The notes beneath the pieces were generated by a model. It made no database searches, had not been told where the DNA came from, and saw only the letters and a program-made list of their open reading frames with translations. Of a stretch of 64,000 nt of DNA, positions 18,486 to 29,326 are shown piece by piece. A program made the translations under genes and the position numbers. Positions within the stretch are counted from its first letter, which is position 1, and each line of letters begins with the position of its first letter. Origin of the DNA: Clostridium gasigenes (lineage in GTDB: Bacteria; Bacillota; Clostridia; Clostridiales; Clostridiaceae); the NCBI RefSeq assembly GCF_900104115.1, contig NZ_FNJM01000001.1:453374-517373 (forward strand). Reading direction: 5' to 3'.

Positions 18486-18514
18486 TTGATAATTATTATT
18501 AACTAATATATAAT
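18486..18514 (+). promoter_or_regulatory. Sigma-A promoter of ldh
   Basis: TTGATA (18486-18491), 17-base spacer, TATAAT (18509-18514). The leader to the ATG at 18602 is about 80 bases. Confidence 0.7.
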
Positions 18515-18601
18515 TAAATCATAGTAAAAGGATAAGAATTAAATAAGAAATAAGATGCGTTTAGCAAATATTAAATTAAAACTAAAAGGGAGATGAAGGT
18601 A

Positions 18602-19555
18602 ATGATAAAAACTAAAACAAATAAAATTTCTATAATTGGTGCAGGGTTTGTAGGATCTGCTACAGCTTTTGCTTTAATGCAAGATGGAATTGCTTCGGAA
18701 ATTGTTATTGTTGATATAAATAAAGATAAGGCTGAAGGGGAAGCTATGGATTTAGCTCATGGAGCAGCCTTTGTGAAATCAGTTGATATTAAAGCTGGGG
18801 ATTACGCAGATACTAAAGATTCGGATATTGTAATAATTACTGCAGGTATAGGTCAAAAACCAGGTGAAACAAGGTTAGATATTATAAATAAAAATCTAAA
18901 GGTATTTAAATCAATAGTACCTGAAGTTGTTAAATATAGCCCGAATTCTATATTGCTTGTAGTTTCTAACCCTGTAGATATTTTAACTTACATAACTTAT
19001 AAATTATCGGGTTTCCCTAAGGAAAGAGTTATTGGATCAGGTACAGTATTAGACACTTCAAGATTAAAATATATGTTATCAGAGCATTTTGATATTGATG
19101 CTAGAAATGTACACACTTATATTATTGGTGAACATGGAGATTCCGAAATTACAGCATGGAGTTTAACTAATATTGCAGGTATGGATGCTGATAGTTATTG
19201 TCAAACTACTTGCACAAAATGTGATGGTAGCTTTAAAAAGCAAATACCAGAGCAAGTTAAAGATGCTGCTTATGACATAATTAATAGGAAGGGATATACA
19301 AATTATGCAATAGCATTAGCTGTTACAAGAATTACAGAAGCAATACTAAGAGATGAAAATTCAATTCTAACAGTTTCATCATTATTTAATGGACAATATG
19401 GTATTGAAGATTTATATCTTGCAATTCCTACTATAGTAAACAGAAGCGGTGCAAGAAGAATACTTGATGTTAAATTAGCTAAGGATGAAGAAGAAAAGCT
19501 AGTTGAGTCAGCTAAAATACTAAAAGAACATTTATCAAAATCAGAAATCAAATAG
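18602..19555 (+). CDS. ldh: L-lactate dehydrogenase
   Basis: Reduces pyruvate to L-lactate with NADH, recycling NAD in fermentation. A Rossmann motif [13 protein letters not shown] at the N-terminus, substrate-loop segment [25 protein letters not shown], and the catalytic IGEHGDSE (His near residue 177) are all present; 317 residues is normal. I chose the ATG at 18602 because GGGAG lies 9 bases before it, while the ATG at 18593 immediately follows that site. A good sigma-A promoter and a possible Rex site lie upstream. Terminator follows at 19563. Confidence 0.95.
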   Translation: MIKTKTNKISIIGAGFVGSATAFALMQDGIASEIVIVDINKDKAEGEAMDLAHGAAFVKSVDIKAGDYADTKDSDIVIITAGIGQKPGETRLDIINKNLKVFKSIVPEVVKYSPNSILLVVSNPVDILTYITYKLSGFPKERVIGSGTVLDTSRLKYMLSEHFDIDARNVHTYIIGEHGDSEITAWSLTNIAGMDADSYCQTTCTKCDGSFKKQIPEQVKDAAYDIINRKGYTNYAIALAVTRITEAILRDENSILTVSSLFNGQYGIEDLYLAIPTIVNRSGARRILDVKLAKDEEEKLVESAKILKEHLSKSEIK

Positions 19556-19561
19556 AAATCT

Positions 19562-19597
19562 AAAAACCTAGAAATAATTAAATTTCTAGGTTTTTGA
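19562..19597. terminator. Terminator between ldh and the DUF155 gene
   Basis: AAAACCTAGAAA / TTTCTAGGTTTT with flanking A and T runs, between convergent genes. Confidence 0.85.
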
Positions 19598-19617
19598 TAA
19601 ATACAGGTAGTTATTTA

Positions 19618-20442
19618 TCAACCTATAAACCAGTACAGAAGCTTTAGTACAGGTTCTTTAAAAGCAAAAACTACTTCTATGAATATTAAGAGTATAACTA
19701 TAATTTCTAATTCAGTAGCTTTTTTTGAATGACTTAAGTTTGCAAAAACTTCAGTAGTGTTTAAAAGTGCACTAAATTTATCATTAAGATTTTCATATCT
19801 ATCATTAAGCTCAAAAAGATCCGCAAGATCATCAAAAAGCATCTTTGCTTCTTCATTTTTCCAAGCTACAGCAGGTTTATCAAGTAGCATAATATAAGAA
19901 ATTGTATTATTTTTAAGAGAAAGTATATGTCCTATTATAGTGGCAGCTTCTCTTTCTTTTATACTTAGCTTTCCCTTTTTTAAAGACTCAGTTACTTTTT
20001 CAACTTCATCAAAAATAACATCTATTCTTTTTTCTATGGTTTCAAGCGCTACAGATTTAGCTAAAACTAGGGCAGTAATATCTAAATGATAGACTTCTAT
20101 ATTCTTTAAAAATAAATCGTCATAGGTTAACTCCATTTTTTCTTCTTCGTGGTTTAATAATCTATATTCATCAATACAATTATACTTAATTTCATTATTA
20201 ACATTTTTAAAGCTACCTTCTATAGCTTTGATAGTTTTTAAAAATGATTCTATTTCATCGTCACTATAATTAACAAAGACAGCAGAACCAAAATGATAGA
20301 GATAAATCACTTGGGTGTCATTGCTTTTTATTATTAAGGGTTCTTCCCATTTTATTTTTTTATTTATATTATAGTATTTTGATATAACACTTATATTAAA
20401 TTCACCACAAACAGACATGGCTTTAAAGTTGAAATTACTCAT
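19618..20442 (-). CDS. RMD1/YagE (DUF155) family protein
   Basis: Family of unknown biochemical role, with eukaryotic mitochondrial members RMND1/Rmd1. The N-terminal half carries the family pattern VIYLYHFGSAVFVNYSDDEI, the middle is helical and the C-terminal part has LNDRYENLNDKFSALLNTTE followed by a membrane segment (about residues 247-270), the usual tail-anchor-like end. Length 274 is typical. AGGAG precedes the ATG. It stands alone between ldh and ferritin, both facing other terminators. No function is proposed. Confidence 0.75.
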   Translation of the reverse strand: MSNFNFKAMSVCGEFNISVISKYYNINKKIKWEEPLIIKSNDTQVIYLYHFGSAVFVNYSDDEIESFLKTIKAIEGSFKNVNNEIKYNCIDEYRLLNHEEEKMELTYDDLFLKNIEVYHLDITALVLAKSVALETIEKRIDVIFDEVEKVTESLKKGKLSIKEREAATIIGHILSLKNNTISYIMLLDKPAVAWKNEEAKMLFDDLADLFELNDRYENLNDKFSALLNTTEVFANLSHSKKATELEIIVILLIFIEVVFAFKEPVLKLLYWFIG

Positions 20443-20578
20443 AGTATATCACTCCTAATAATATCTAGTGTTGACTAAGGGACAGAGGTTTATTCGTCAT
20501 ATTTTATTCGTAAAGACCATATTGAAAGATAACAATTCAATATTGGATGAATATAAAATTATGGATTTAAGCATAATG

Positions 20579-20606
20579 AAAAAAACGGGGTAAATTACCC
20601 CGTCAA
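20579..20606 (-). terminator. Terminator of the ferritin gene
   Basis: GACGGGGTAATTTACCCCGT read on minus is a perfect hairpin followed by six T; it lies about 65 bases beyond the ferritin stop. Confidence 0.85.
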
Positions 20607-20669
20607 AAATTTTCTATAAATATTAATAGATAAATGTAGAGATATTTTAAAAAATAATAAGCTAATATA

Positions 20670-21179
20670 CTAAACTTTTGCTTGAGGAGTGAAAATTCTT
20701 GTTGCTAATTCATCATCTAACATATAAAGAGCAGCAGGGTTTCCTTCAACTCTCCTAAGTTTCTTGATTAATGAATTAAAAGTATTTTCTTCTTCAACTT
20801 GCTCATCTATAAACCATTTTAATAGGCTAATAGTAGAATGTTCTCTTTCATCATTAGCTATATCAGCTAGGTTATAAATCTTTTTAGTTACTATTTGTTC
20901 ATGCTCATAACCGGTTTGAAAAACATCTAATAGGTTTTCATATTTTATTTGTGGTTGAGGAATAGTTTCAAGTTTAACCTCACCATTTTTTTGGAATATA
21001 TATTCATAAAATTTTAGGGCGTGGGAAAGTTCTTCTTGAGCTTGAACTCTAAAGAAGTTAGCAAAACCACTTAAGTCAATTGATTCTGTATAAGCAGCCA
21101 TTGCTAAATAAGTATATGATGAGTAGAATTCAAAGTTAACTTGATCATTTAAAACTTTTAATAAATTTTCACTTAACAT
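20670..21179 (-). CDS. ftnA: Ferritin (non-haem)
   Basis: Stores iron by oxidising Fe(II) in a 24-subunit shell. The four-helix bundle with the expected ferroxidase ligands is present: NFEFYSSYTYLAM (first-helix Glu and Tyr), FRVQAQEELSHALKFYEYIF (ExxH), and WFIDEQVEEENTF in the fourth helix. 169 residues is the family norm. AGGAGG precedes the ATG. Monocistronic. A 26-base perfect dyad at 21218-21243 sits in its probable promoter and may be a metal or peroxide regulator site. Confidence 0.93.
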   Translation of the reverse strand: MLSENLLKVLNDQVNFEFYSSYTYLAMAAYTESIDLSGFANFFRVQAQEELSHALKFYEYIFQKNGEVKLETIPQPQIKYENLLDVFQTGYEHEQIVTKKIYNLADIANDEREHSTISLLKWFIDEQVEEENTFNSLIKKLRRVEGNPAALYMLDDELATRIFTPQAKV

Positions 21180-21217
21180 AAAGTTTTCCTCCTAAAAGTA
21201 AATTAAACTATTGTTAA

Positions 21218-21243
21218 TAACTATTATAAAATTAATAGTTATA
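21218..21243 (-). promoter_or_regulatory. Perfect dyad upstream of ferritin
   Basis: ATAACTATTA - six bases - TAATAGTTAT, 39 bases upstream of the ferritin ATG. Placement fits an operator (Fur/PerR class sites are AT-rich dyads), but the sequence does not match the known consensus closely. Confidence 0.45.
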
Positions 21244-21654
21244 TAATTTAAATTATTCTATAATAAGTATTAAACAAAAGTCTTTATATAAATATTATAA
21301 TAGTTGTTATAAAAATAAGCAAATTATGAGAAAAAAATAAAATAAAATAACTATTCTTGAAAGGTATTAACAACTTAATTTTATTTTATAAGGACGTCTT
21401 GCTATATTAATAATAAACTAATATTAGAACATTATATATAAGGAAAAATATGATGTAATTATAAAATAATAACTAAACATATATTTACAAACAAGTAAAA
21501 AGTATATATACTTAGAAATAAATACAGATATTATATTAGTTTAATTAAAATTATTTTAATATGTGTATAAGGATAATTATAATATAAAAAGGAGGGAAGG
21601 TTACGTATTATAAAAATATTAAATATATTTATATAATCTAAGGGGGAAGTACTA
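21244..21654. other. Long AT-rich intergenic region before the surface protein
   Basis: More than 400 bases of very AT-rich DNA. It contains AGGAGGG at about 21590 with no start codon opening a frame after it, then the real AGGGGGAAG before the GTG at 21655. No hairpin terminator or riboswitch was recognised. Confidence 0.4.
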
Positions 21655-24600
21655 GTGAAAAATAAAAAGACCAAACAAATAAGTTGGCTTTTAGTTTTGT
21701 CAATGACTTTTGTAAATGTTTTCTCAACAACTGTTCCAGTTTTTGCAGCAGAGGTTGAAGATGAGGTATTGTTATTTCAAGGTTTTGATGAATTACCTAA
21801 TGTACCAGCTGGATGGACTTTGAATTTAGGTTTAACAGGAGATAAGCCTAGTGATAAGCCTTATAATTCTGTTACAGGAGGAAGTGAAAAAGCACCTTCA
21901 TTAGCTATAAAGGGGACAAAAGCTAATGCAATCATTACTCCAACTATAAAAAATGAAGTTGATAGAAAAGCTTCATTTTGGGTAATGGGAAATCCTACAA
22001 ACAATACGATACCTATGAGTTCAGTGTTGAAAATTCAGGGAATGACAGAGGGAATGACAGTAGAACAAGGAGAAGATTTAAAGGAAATAATTATTTCTAA
22101 TAATACTCCACAAAAAATAGAAATAGCTTTCCCTAAAAAATATTCTAAAATGAAATTTTCTTACCAAAAAGTTGGTGGAAACATCGCACTTGATGACTTT
22201 AAAGTTGTAACAGCAAAAACATTTGAGGTTGTAGAAGTACAAGCAGTAAAATTAGATAAGACTATTGCAGCAATAGAAGCTGGTCAAGAGTCTTTAATTG
22301 GTCGTACGTTAGAGCCTGCCAATACTACTCAAACTTCATTGAAATGGACATCTTCAGACCAAACTGTATTAACTGTTGATAATGGAAAAATAAAGGGAAT
22401 AAAACCAGGAGAAGCTACAGTTACAGTTGAGTCAATAGATAAGCCTACAGTTAAGGATGAAGTTAAGATTGTAGTTAATAAGGCTCAAGATAAAACAGGT
22501 CCAGAGGTTATTGAAAAAGTACCAACTGGAAGTTTGAAAAATATTAAGAGACCTGAAATTAGTGGAAAATTTATTGATGAATCAGGAATTGATTTGAAAT
22601 CATTAAGTATATTCTTAAATGAAAAGGATATCACTAAGGATTGTACTGTAAATGAAGGTGGATTTAAGTTTTTACCTAAAGAAGACTTAAGTGATGCTAG
22701 CCATAAGGTAAGTATTAGGCTTGCAGATAAACTTGGAAATAAAACAGATGATAGTTGGAATTTTAGTTTAGGAATAGAAGGGAAAAATCTTTATTTTGGA
22801 CAATTACATTCACATACAAACCTTTCAGATGGAACAGGAACAATAGATGAAGCCTATGAGTATGCAAAAAATAATGCTAAGGTAGATTTTTTAGCGGTAA
22901 CTGATCATTCAAATTGGTTTGATAATGATGTAAAGGCAAATATAAACGATGGATCAGCAAGTGCTAAGTGGACTCAAGGTCAAGAAGCTGCAAAGGCACA
23001 TACTGAAGATGGAAAATTCATAGGTATTTATGGCTATGAAATGACTTGGTCAAAATCTACTGGTGGATGGGGGCATATGAATACCTTCAATACAAAAGGT
23101 TTTGAAACAAGAACTAATAGTAAGATGGACTTAAAAACATATTACGATACTATAGGGAAGGTTCCAGAATCTATAAGCCAATTAAATCATCCTGGAAAAA
23201 CATTTGGGGATTTTGGAGATTTTGCATTTTATTCAAAAGCAGCAGATAAGGTAGTAACGTTAATAGAAGTTGGTAATGGAGAGGGCCCTATTAGAGGTAG
23301 TGGATATTTTCCAAGTTTTGAATATTACACAAGAGCTTTAGATAAAGGCTGGCATGTAGCACCTACAAATAATCAAGATAACCATAAGGGTAGATGGGGA
23401 AATGCTAATTCAGCTAAGACTGTAATAGAAGCACCTTCATTAAATAGAGATGATTTATATCAATCAATGAGAGATATGAAGGTTTATGCTACAGAAGATG
23501 AAAATCTTAAGATTGATATGACAGTAAATGATAGTCCTATGGGAACTGTTTTAAAAGGAGCAACAAACTTAAACTTTAAAATAAATGCAAAGGATATTGA
23601 GGCTAATGATAAAATAGCTAAAATATCTATTATATCAAATGGTGGGGTTGTTGTTACTTCAAAGGAATTTGATACTTCAGATGCAACATGGAACTTTGAC
23701 TTAAAACCTGAGAATTCTTATTACTATGTAAAGGTTGAAGAAAAGGATAAAGATATAGCTGTAACAGCACCAGTATGGACTGGAGAGAATACAGCAGTTG
23801 GGCTTACAACATTAGAGGCTGATTCAGAAAGATCAATATTAAATGAAGAGGTTCAATTAAAAGCATCATTATTTAATAATGATACTAAAGATTATAATGA
23901 TGTTAAAGTAGAGTATTTCCTATCACAAAATGATAAGGAAGAAAAACTAGGAGACGTAGTTATTCCAAATTTAGGCGCAGGAAAAACTGAATTAGTTAAC
24001 TACAAATGGACTCCAAACAAAACTGGTGATTATACTATCACAGCAAAAACATCTTTATTAGTAAATGGAGAAACTAAAAACTTTTTACTTAGCACTAAAC
24101 ATTCAGTAGTAAATAGTGCTGATCTTATTAAAGTAATGGTTGATGGTTCAAAACAAAATGACTATGTAGATGGAAAATATAAAAATATGATGACAGGATT
24201 TAAATCCATGATAGAAAAAAATGGTGGACAATATCTTTTAAATAAGGATGTAATAACAGAAAAAACATTAGAAAATATTAAGCTTTTTGTTATAACCGAT
24301 CCACAAGGCACTGAATTTAAAGATAAAACAACAGGTAAAATAACTCTTTCACCACAAAAATATTCTGAAGATGAAATAAAAGCTATAAAGAATTTTGTTG
24401 ATAAGGGCGGAAATCTACTTATATCTGGAAAAGCAGATTATGGTGATGGAATAGGAGAATATAGTAATGATAAACAATTAAATCCTATATTAGAAGCCGT
24501 AGGTGCAAATTTAAGAATGAATGATGATCAAGTTATAGATGAGGTTACTTTTAGTAATCAAACATTTAGATTAGCATTTACTAAGTTTAATCCAAGTAAA

Positions 24601-26382
24601 TATGGAATAACAAAGGACATACCAGAAGCACAAAAGTATAGTTTTTATAGTGGGTGTTCTGTTATAACAAAGAAAGATGCAGATAAATCAAAGGTTGAAT
24701 TTTTAGTATCTGGACATGATACTACTAAAAATTCAGATGCAGATAAGGCTGGAGATGCTGAAATCACTGAGCCAGGAAAAGTGAATGTTCTAGGAGCAGA
24801 AGAACTTGCAAATGGTTCTAGAATTATGGTTGCAGGATCATCATTTTTCTCAGACTATGAAGTAACTGGTGATGATGTTAATGCAAATGTTAAAATAGCT
24901 GAAAACTCATTAAAATGGTTAGCTCCACAAAAAAAGGCTGAAAAGATATCTATAAAACAATTTAGAGATATTGCAGATAAAGAAAAAGGCCAAAAGTACA
25001 CTATAGAAGGAACTGTAACATCTCAATCAGAGGCTGTTGCACCAAAAAATTCTTTCTTTGAAGTAATATATATTCAAGACGAAACAGCAGGAATAACAGT
25101 GTTTGGAGTTTCTAAAACACCGTTACAAATTGGACAAAAAGTTAGAATTACTGGAATTACGGGATCTTATGAAAACGATTTACAAATAGCTATAGGTAAT
25201 GAAACTGATGATTTAGAAATAATAGATAATGATATTAAACCAATAGATCCTAAGGTAATGACTACAAAGGATACTATGCTAAAGAGTAATGAAGGGTTAT
25301 TAGTTAAAACTGTTGGTAAGGTAGAAAAAATTGTAGGTGATAGTCTATATATTAATGATGGTACAGGACTTGCAAGAGTACATCTTAATGGCTATATTTG
25401 GGATGGAAAAGATGAAAGTAAAAAGGGTAAATGGGATCAAAATATTAAGGTTGGTGACCAAGTTTCAGCCATTGGATTTGCAGCAGTAGATCCTGAAGGA
25501 AATAGAATAAGAGTTAGGAATTCTGGAGAAATAGTTAAGGAACAGGATACTAAACCAGTTGATCCGACTAAGCCAGTTGATCCAACTAAACCAGTTGATC
25601 CAACTAAGCCAGTTGAGCCAACTAAACCAGTTAATCCAACTAGACCAGTTAATCCAACTAGACCAGTTGAGCCAACTAAACCAGTTGACACAACTAAACA
25701 AGAATATAAAGAAACTGTAAGCAATGGAACTAAGACATTAGTAATAAGTAAAATAGATAAAAAAGATGCGGAAAATGTTATAGATTGTAAAGTAGACTCA
25801 AATACTGAAGAAGTAGTAGTTGTGATTGAAGATATACAAGCTATAAAAGAAGGAAAAGGATCTATACTAGTTAACATTGGAAATATAGAAATAAATCTTC
25901 CATTTGCAACTATTGATAAGGATTTATTAGTTCCAGGATCAAAAGTAATATTGAAAAATAAGGTTATAGATAATTCTGATATAGTTAAAAACTTAAAAGG
26001 CGTTAAAAAAGTATATAGCTTTGATCTTGTTATAAAAGATGGAGACAAAGAAACTGCTATTCATAACTTTAAAGATGGATTTGCAGAAATTACAATTGCA
26101 TTAAGTGATGATGAATTAAAAGGATTAAATAAAGATAATCTTACAGTATTCTATTACAACGAAGAAACTAAGAAATTTGAAATTATGGAAACAAGAGTAG
26201 TTGGTAATAAAGTTATATTTAAAACAAATCACTTCTCACAATATGTAATAGCTGAAAAACAAGATGGTAACAGTTTATTACCTATGACAGGAGGAGTAAA
26301 TACAACTAATATTATTTTATTAGCACTTGCACTTATTGGAATAGGAGCATTTGCTATTAGAAGAAAAAAAATTCAAGTATAA
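21655..26382 (+). CDS. Sortase-anchored PHP-domain (CehA/McbA-type) surface protein
   Basis: A 1575-residue extracellular protein. Order: signal peptide (1-32); jelly-roll-like region (40-185); bacterial Ig-like Big2 (about 195-272); Ig-like domain (280-370); PHP metal-dependent phosphoesterase domain (375-690) with [25 protein letters not shown] and [11 protein letters not shown] supplying metal ligands; CARDB-like domain (700-815); a GATase1-like domain (820-1092); two YhcR-type OB folds (1099-1192, 1200-1292); a PVDPTK repeat stalk (1299-1349); a beta-rich domain; and a cell-wall sorting signal LPMTGG (near 1541), hydrophobic span and RRKK tail. Start is GTG with AGGGGGAAG upstream. Probable surface phosphoesterase or nuclease; substrate unknown. 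Confidence 0.88.
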   Translation: MKNKKTKQISWLLVLSMTFVNVFSTTVPVFAAEVEDEVLLFQGFDELPNVPAGWTLNLGLTGDKPSDKPYNSVTGGSEKAPSLAIKGTKANAIITPTIKNEVDRKASFWVMGNPTNNTIPMSSVLKIQGMTEGMTVEQGEDLKEIIISNNTPQKIEIAFPKKYSKMKFSYQKVGGNIALDDFKVVTAKTFEVVEVQAVKLDKTIAAIEAGQESLIGRTLEPANTTQTSLKWTSSDQTVLTVDNGKIKGIKPGEATVTVESIDKPTVKDEVKIVVNKAQDKTGPEVIEKVPTGSLKNIKRPEISGKFIDESGIDLKSLSIFLNEKDITKDCTVNEGGFKFLPKEDLSDASHKVSIRLADKLGNKTDDSWNFSLGIEGKNLYFGQLHSHTNLSDGTGTIDEAYEYAKNNAKVDFLAVTDHSNWFDNDVKANINDGSASAKWTQGQEAAKAHTEDGKFIGIYGYEMTWSKSTGGWGHMNTFNTKGFETRTNSKMDLKTYYDTIGKVPESISQLNHPGKTFGDFGDFAFYSKAADKVVTLIEVGNGEGPIRGSGYFPSFEYYTRALDKGWHVAPTNNQDNHKGRWGNANSAKTVIEAPSLNRDDLYQSMRDMKVYATEDENLKIDMTVNDSPMGTVLKGATNLNFKINAKDIEANDKIAKISIISNGGVVVTSKEFDTSDATWNFDLKPENSYYYVKVEEKDKDIAVTAPVWTGENTAVGLTTLEADSERSILNEEVQLKASLFNNDTKDYNDVKVEYFLSQNDKEEKLGDVVIPNLGAGKTELVNYKWTPNKTGDYTITAKTSLLVNGETKNFLLSTKHSVVNSADLIKVMVDGSKQNDYVDGKYKNMMTGFKSMIEKNGGQYLLNKDVITEKTLENIKLFVITDPQGTEFKDKTTGKITLSPQKYSEDEIKAIKNFVDKGGNLLISGKADYGDGIGEYSNDKQLNPILEAVGANLRMNDDQVIDEVTFSNQTFRLAFTKFNPSKYGITKDIPEAQKYSFYSGCSVITKKDADKSKVEFLVSGHDTTKNSDADKAGDAEITEPGKVNVLGAEELANGSRIMVAGSSFFSDYEVTGDDVNANVKIAENSLKWLAPQKKAEKISIKQFRDIADKEKGQKYTIEGTVTSQSEAVAPKNSFFEVIYIQDETAGITVFGVSKTPLQIGQKVRITGITGSYENDLQIAIGNETDDLEIIDNDIKPIDPKVMTTKDTMLKSNEGLLVKTVGKVEKIVGDSLYINDGTGLARVHLNGYIWDGKDESKKGKWDQNIKVGDQVSAIGFAAVDPEGNRIRVRNSGEIVKEQDTKPVDPTKPVDPTKPVDPTKPVEPTKPVNPTRPVNPTRPVEPTKPVDTTKQEYKETVSNGTKTLVISKIDKKDAENVIDCKVDSNTEEVVVVIEDIQAIKEGKGSILVNIGNIEINLPFATIDKDLLVPGSKVILKNKVIDNSDIVKNLKGVKKVYSFDLVIKDGDKETAIHNFKDGFAEITIALSDDELKGLNKDNLTVFYYNEETKKFEIMETRVVGNKVIFKTNHFSQYVIAEKQDGNSLLPMTGGVNTTNIILLALALIGIGAFAIRRKKIQV
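25551..25700 (+). repeat. 18-bp in-frame tandem repeat encoding PV(D/E/N)PT(K/R)
   Basis: About eight units of the hexapeptide inside the surface protein gene. This proline-rich stalk probably spans the cell wall. The unit length makes copy number prone to slippage between strains. Confidence 0.9.
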
Positions 26383-26410
26383 GGGCTCTGAAAGAAAATA
26401 ACTAAAGTAA
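26383..26410. repeat. Dispersed palindromic repeat, left arm
   Basis: GGGCTCTGAAAGAAAATAAC then TAAAG starts right after the surface protein stop codon. No right arm. Confidence 0.5.
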
Positions 26411-26438
26411 ATAGAGCAGAAATTTCTGCTCTATTTTT
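26411..26438 (+). terminator. Rho-independent terminator
   Basis: ATAGAGCAGAAA / TTTCTGCTCTAT followed by TTTT. It separates the surface protein gene from the YibE/F gene, whose ribosome binding site follows within 20 bases. Confidence 0.8.
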
Positions 26439-26460
26439 CAAAAATTAAAAGGAGGAAACC

Positions 26461-27603
26461 ATGAAAAACTTAAAGAACTATTTACCAATAATAGTTGTAA
26501 CAATAGTCTCAGTAATAATTGTAGCTATATCAAGTTCTATATATGATGGTGGATTCTTAAATGATAAGATGAAAAAAAATGTTTCTTATGAAAAAGCTAT
26601 TGTGAAAAGCATTCAATCTGAAAAAATGCAAAATGATACAAAGCTAGATTATATAGAGGTTGGTACACAAGATATTTCCTTGGAAATTCAAAGTGGAGAA
26701 TATAAGGGACAAATATATAATGTGAGAAACTCTGTTAGTAGATTATATAATATGAAAGTAAAGAGCGGATCTGAAGTTGTGGTTACTGTAGCTAAGGAAG
26801 ATGGACAAATTAAAGATATTTCATTGTATACCCATAAAAAAGACACAGTAATGATAACGTTAATAGTTATATTTGCAATTCTAATAGTAGTAATTGGAAA
26901 AATGAAGGGATTAAAGTCGTTAGTAGCATTAATATTTACCTTCATAAATATAATTTATCTTATGGTACCATTAATGTTTAGAGGGGTTAGTCCAATATTA
27001 GCAGCTATTTTAGTTTCATTAGTGATAACGATTGTTACATTGTATCTTTTGAATGGTAATAGCAAAAAGACATATGGAGCAATTGCTGGAACCATGATTG
27101 GTATAATAACAGCTGGGATAATTGCATATATAGCTGGTAACTTATCTAATTTATCAGGTATTAATATGGAAAATACTGAAAATATACTTTATGTAGCAGA
27201 AAATTCAGCGTTAAAAGTTAATGGACTTATGTTTGCTGGTATTTTAATTGCGTCACTTGGAGCTATTATGGATGTTGCCATATCTATAGCATCATCCCTT
27301 AGTGAAATATATGAAATAAATTCAAAGCTTACTGCTAAGGATTTATTTAAATCTGGCATGAATATAGGAAAAGATATGCTAGGAACCATGTCAAATACAT
27401 TAATACTAGCCTTTGCAGGTGGAAGTTTAAGTCTTATTATACTTTTATCTTCTGCAAATATGAATTCACTTCAACTTTTAAATTTAGATGTATTATGTAC
27501 TGAAGTAATACAAGGGATTAGTGGGAGTATTGGAATAGTTTTAACTGTGCCTTGTACAGCATACATATGTGCAAAACTATTTAAAATATCCTTAAAAAAA
27601 TAA
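26461..27603 (+). CDS. YibE/F family membrane protein
   Basis: Multipass membrane protein of a family with no settled function. An N-terminal helix (residues 8-28) is followed by an extracytosolic beta-rich domain (30-125, with the SGSEVVVTVAKEDGQ segment) and about seven membrane helices. The family-typical ASLGAIMDVAISIASSLSE and NIGKDMLGTMSNTLILAFAG segments are present. AGGAGG lies 5 bases before the ATG. The terminator just upstream suggests either readthrough from the surface protein gene or an unseen promoter within about 70 bases. A nested hairpin at 27606-27672 ends it. Confidence 0.88.
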   Translation: MKNLKNYLPIIVVTIVSVIIVAISSSIYDGGFLNDKMKKNVSYEKAIVKSIQSEKMQNDTKLDYIEVGTQDISLEIQSGEYKGQIYNVRNSVSRLYNMKVKSGSEVVVTVAKEDGQIKDISLYTHKKDTVMITLIVIFAILIVVIGKMKGLKSLVALIFTFINIIYLMVPLMFRGVSPILAAILVSLVITIVTLYLLNGNSKKTYGAIAGTMIGIITAGIIAYIAGNLSNLSGINMENTENILYVAENSALKVNGLMFAGILIASLGAIMDVAISIASSLSEIYEINSKLTAKDLFKSGMNIGKDMLGTMSNTLILAFAGGSLSLIILLSSANMNSLQLLNLDVLCTEVIQGISGSIGIVLTVPCTAYICAKLFKISLKK

Positions 27604-27605
27604 TG

Positions 27606-27672
27606 AAAATAGAGGTAAAAGATAATAAAGTGATTTTTTCACCTTATTAAAATCTTGAACCTCTATTTTTAT
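27606..27672 (+). terminator. Rho-independent terminator (long nested hairpin)
   Basis: AAAATAGAGGT pairs with ACCTCTATTTTT across a loop that itself folds (AATAAAGTGA / TCACCTTATT). Confidence 0.75.
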
Positions 27673-27764
27673 GTAGAAAAATAAATATATAAATATTTTT
27701 AATTTTATTTCATAGATAATTTGCTATAATTAAAAATGAATAAAATATAATAAGGAATGATTAA

Positions 27765-29303
27765 ATGAGCTTAGAAAAGAAAATTACAAAATTAGTAGTA
27801 GGAATATTTATAGCAGTTGTGTTAGTTATAAGTGTTTTTTCACTAGCTGTTATAAATTCTAATTTGACAACTGCATTAAGTAAAAGGCTTACTGATACTG
27901 CTTTTGTTATAGCTGCAAATCCAATAATACAGGAAGAACTTTCAAAGGGAACAGATCCTACATATTTAAAAGTGCAAAACTTTGTAGAGAGAATGAGACT
28001 AAAGATAGATTTATTATTTATAAGTGTAATAGATATGAATAGCGTTAGATATTCTCATCCTATACCAGATAATATTGGAAGAAAATTTTTAGGTGGGGAT
28101 GAAAAAAGAGTAATATCAACAGGAGAAGTTTATGTTACAGAGAGTCATGGACATTTAGGAAATTCTATAAGAGCGTTTGCACCAGTATATAAGGATGGGG
28201 TACAGGTTGGAGCCGTAGCTGTGGGCATATTAAAAAGAGATTTAAGAGAAGAAGTAAGAGAGTATTTCTTTGAATTAATACCTGTATTTTTAATAGCGTT
28301 ACTTATTATAATATTTTTAGCAAAAAAGCTAGCGAAGAATATTAAAAATGATATTTATGGGTTGGAACCGGAAGATATAGCAATTCAGTTAAGAGAGAAA
28401 GAATCTATTATAAATAATATGGAAGAGGGCTTAATAGCAGTAAATAATTTAGGACAAGTAACTGTTATTAATAAAAAGGCTCTTAATATGCTAAGAATAA
28501 AAGATGAAAGGGATATAGATGAAAAAATAATTAGTTTATTAAATAAAGCAATTTATAGAAGAAGTAGAATATTTAATAAAGAAATAAGACTTAGTGAAGA
28601 CATTATTATTATGGCTAATTTTTATAGTATAGTAGGAGAATATGGGACTGTAGTAGGAGCTATTGCCAGTCTTCAGGATTTTACTAAGGTACGTAACATG
28701 GCAGAGGAATTGACAGGGGTAAAAGAACTAACATGGAACTTAAGGGCTCAAAATCATGAATTTATGAATAAACTACATACTATTGCAGGGTTAATTCAAT
28801 TAGAAGAAAATGATAAAGCAATAGAATACATATTTGCAACAACAGAAAAAAGAGGACTGATTACAGATAATTTAAGTAAAATAAAGGAACCATCAATTCA
28901 AGGATTATTATTTTCAAAATATAATAGAGCAGATGAAATGAAAATAAAATTTGAGATAGATGAGAAATCCTATTTAAATAACATAAATAATAATGTGAAA
29001 GTTCAAGAATTGCTAACGGTTATAGGCAATATTATAGAAAATTCAATTGAAGAACTAAGAGTACAAAATGATGGCTGGATATATTGTGGTATATTTGAGG
29101 AAGAGAAAATTAAAATAGTGGTTAAAAATAATGGTAGAAAAATAGATGAAGATACTAAGAAAAAAATATTTGAAAGAGGTTATAGTACAAAGGGTGAAGG
29201 TAGAGGTTTTGGATTATATAATATAAAAACTATCGTAAATAATTTAGGCGGAGAGATTAGATTAACTTCAGATGAAATAACAGTATGGGAAATTATAGTT
29301 TAA
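27765..29303 (+). CDS. Sensor histidine kinase, CitA/DcuS type
   Basis: Membrane sensor kinase. TM1 (residues 8-30), an extracytosolic Cache/PAS-like ligand domain (about 35-165, with YSHPIPDNIGRKFLGGD and YVTESHGHLGNSIRAFAPV as in citrate and C4-dicarboxylate sensors), TM2 (about 172-190), a cytosolic PAS (about 215-315), then the SpoOB-type helix with the phospho-acceptor His in NHEFMNKLHTI and a HATPase domain ending in GEGRGFGLYNI. It is followed by its response regulator. Next to the secreted FAD reductase, it probably senses the reductase substrate or a related carboxylate; this is inference. Confidence 0.9.
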   Translation: MSLEKKITKLVVGIFIAVVLVISVFSLAVINSNLTTALSKRLTDTAFVIAANPIIQEELSKGTDPTYLKVQNFVERMRLKIDLLFISVIDMNSVRYSHPIPDNIGRKFLGGDEKRVISTGEVYVTESHGHLGNSIRAFAPVYKDGVQVGAVAVGILKRDLREEVREYFFELIPVFLIALLIIIFLAKKLAKNIKNDIYGLEPEDIAIQLREKESIINNMEEGLIAVNNLGQVTVINKKALNMLRIKDERDIDEKIISLLNKAIYRRSRIFNKEIRLSEDIIIMANFYSIVGEYGTVVGAIASLQDFTKVRNMAEELTGVKELTWNLRAQNHEFMNKLHTIAGLIQLEENDKAIEYIFATTEKRGLITDNLSKIKEPSIQGLLFSKYNRADEMKIKFEIDEKSYLNNINNNVKVQELLTVIGNIIENSIEELRVQNDGWIYCGIFEEEKIKIVVKNNGRKIDEDTKKKIFERGYSTKGEGRGFGLYNIKTIVNNLGGEIRLTSDEITVWEIIV

Positions 29304-29326
29304 AGATAGTTAAGGGAGCTGAATGT

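Noticed and set aside
25551-25700. Regularly spaced repeats that could suggest a CRISPR array
   Set aside because: The unit is 18 bases in frame with no unique spacers and encodes PVDPTK; it is a protein stalk.
25437-26048. Long minus-strand ORFs across the proline-rich repeat of the surface protein
   Set aside because: They are antisense readings of the 18-bp repeat (giving VGSTGL or NWFSW-type repeats), have no ribosome binding site and lie wholly within a clear plus-strand gene.
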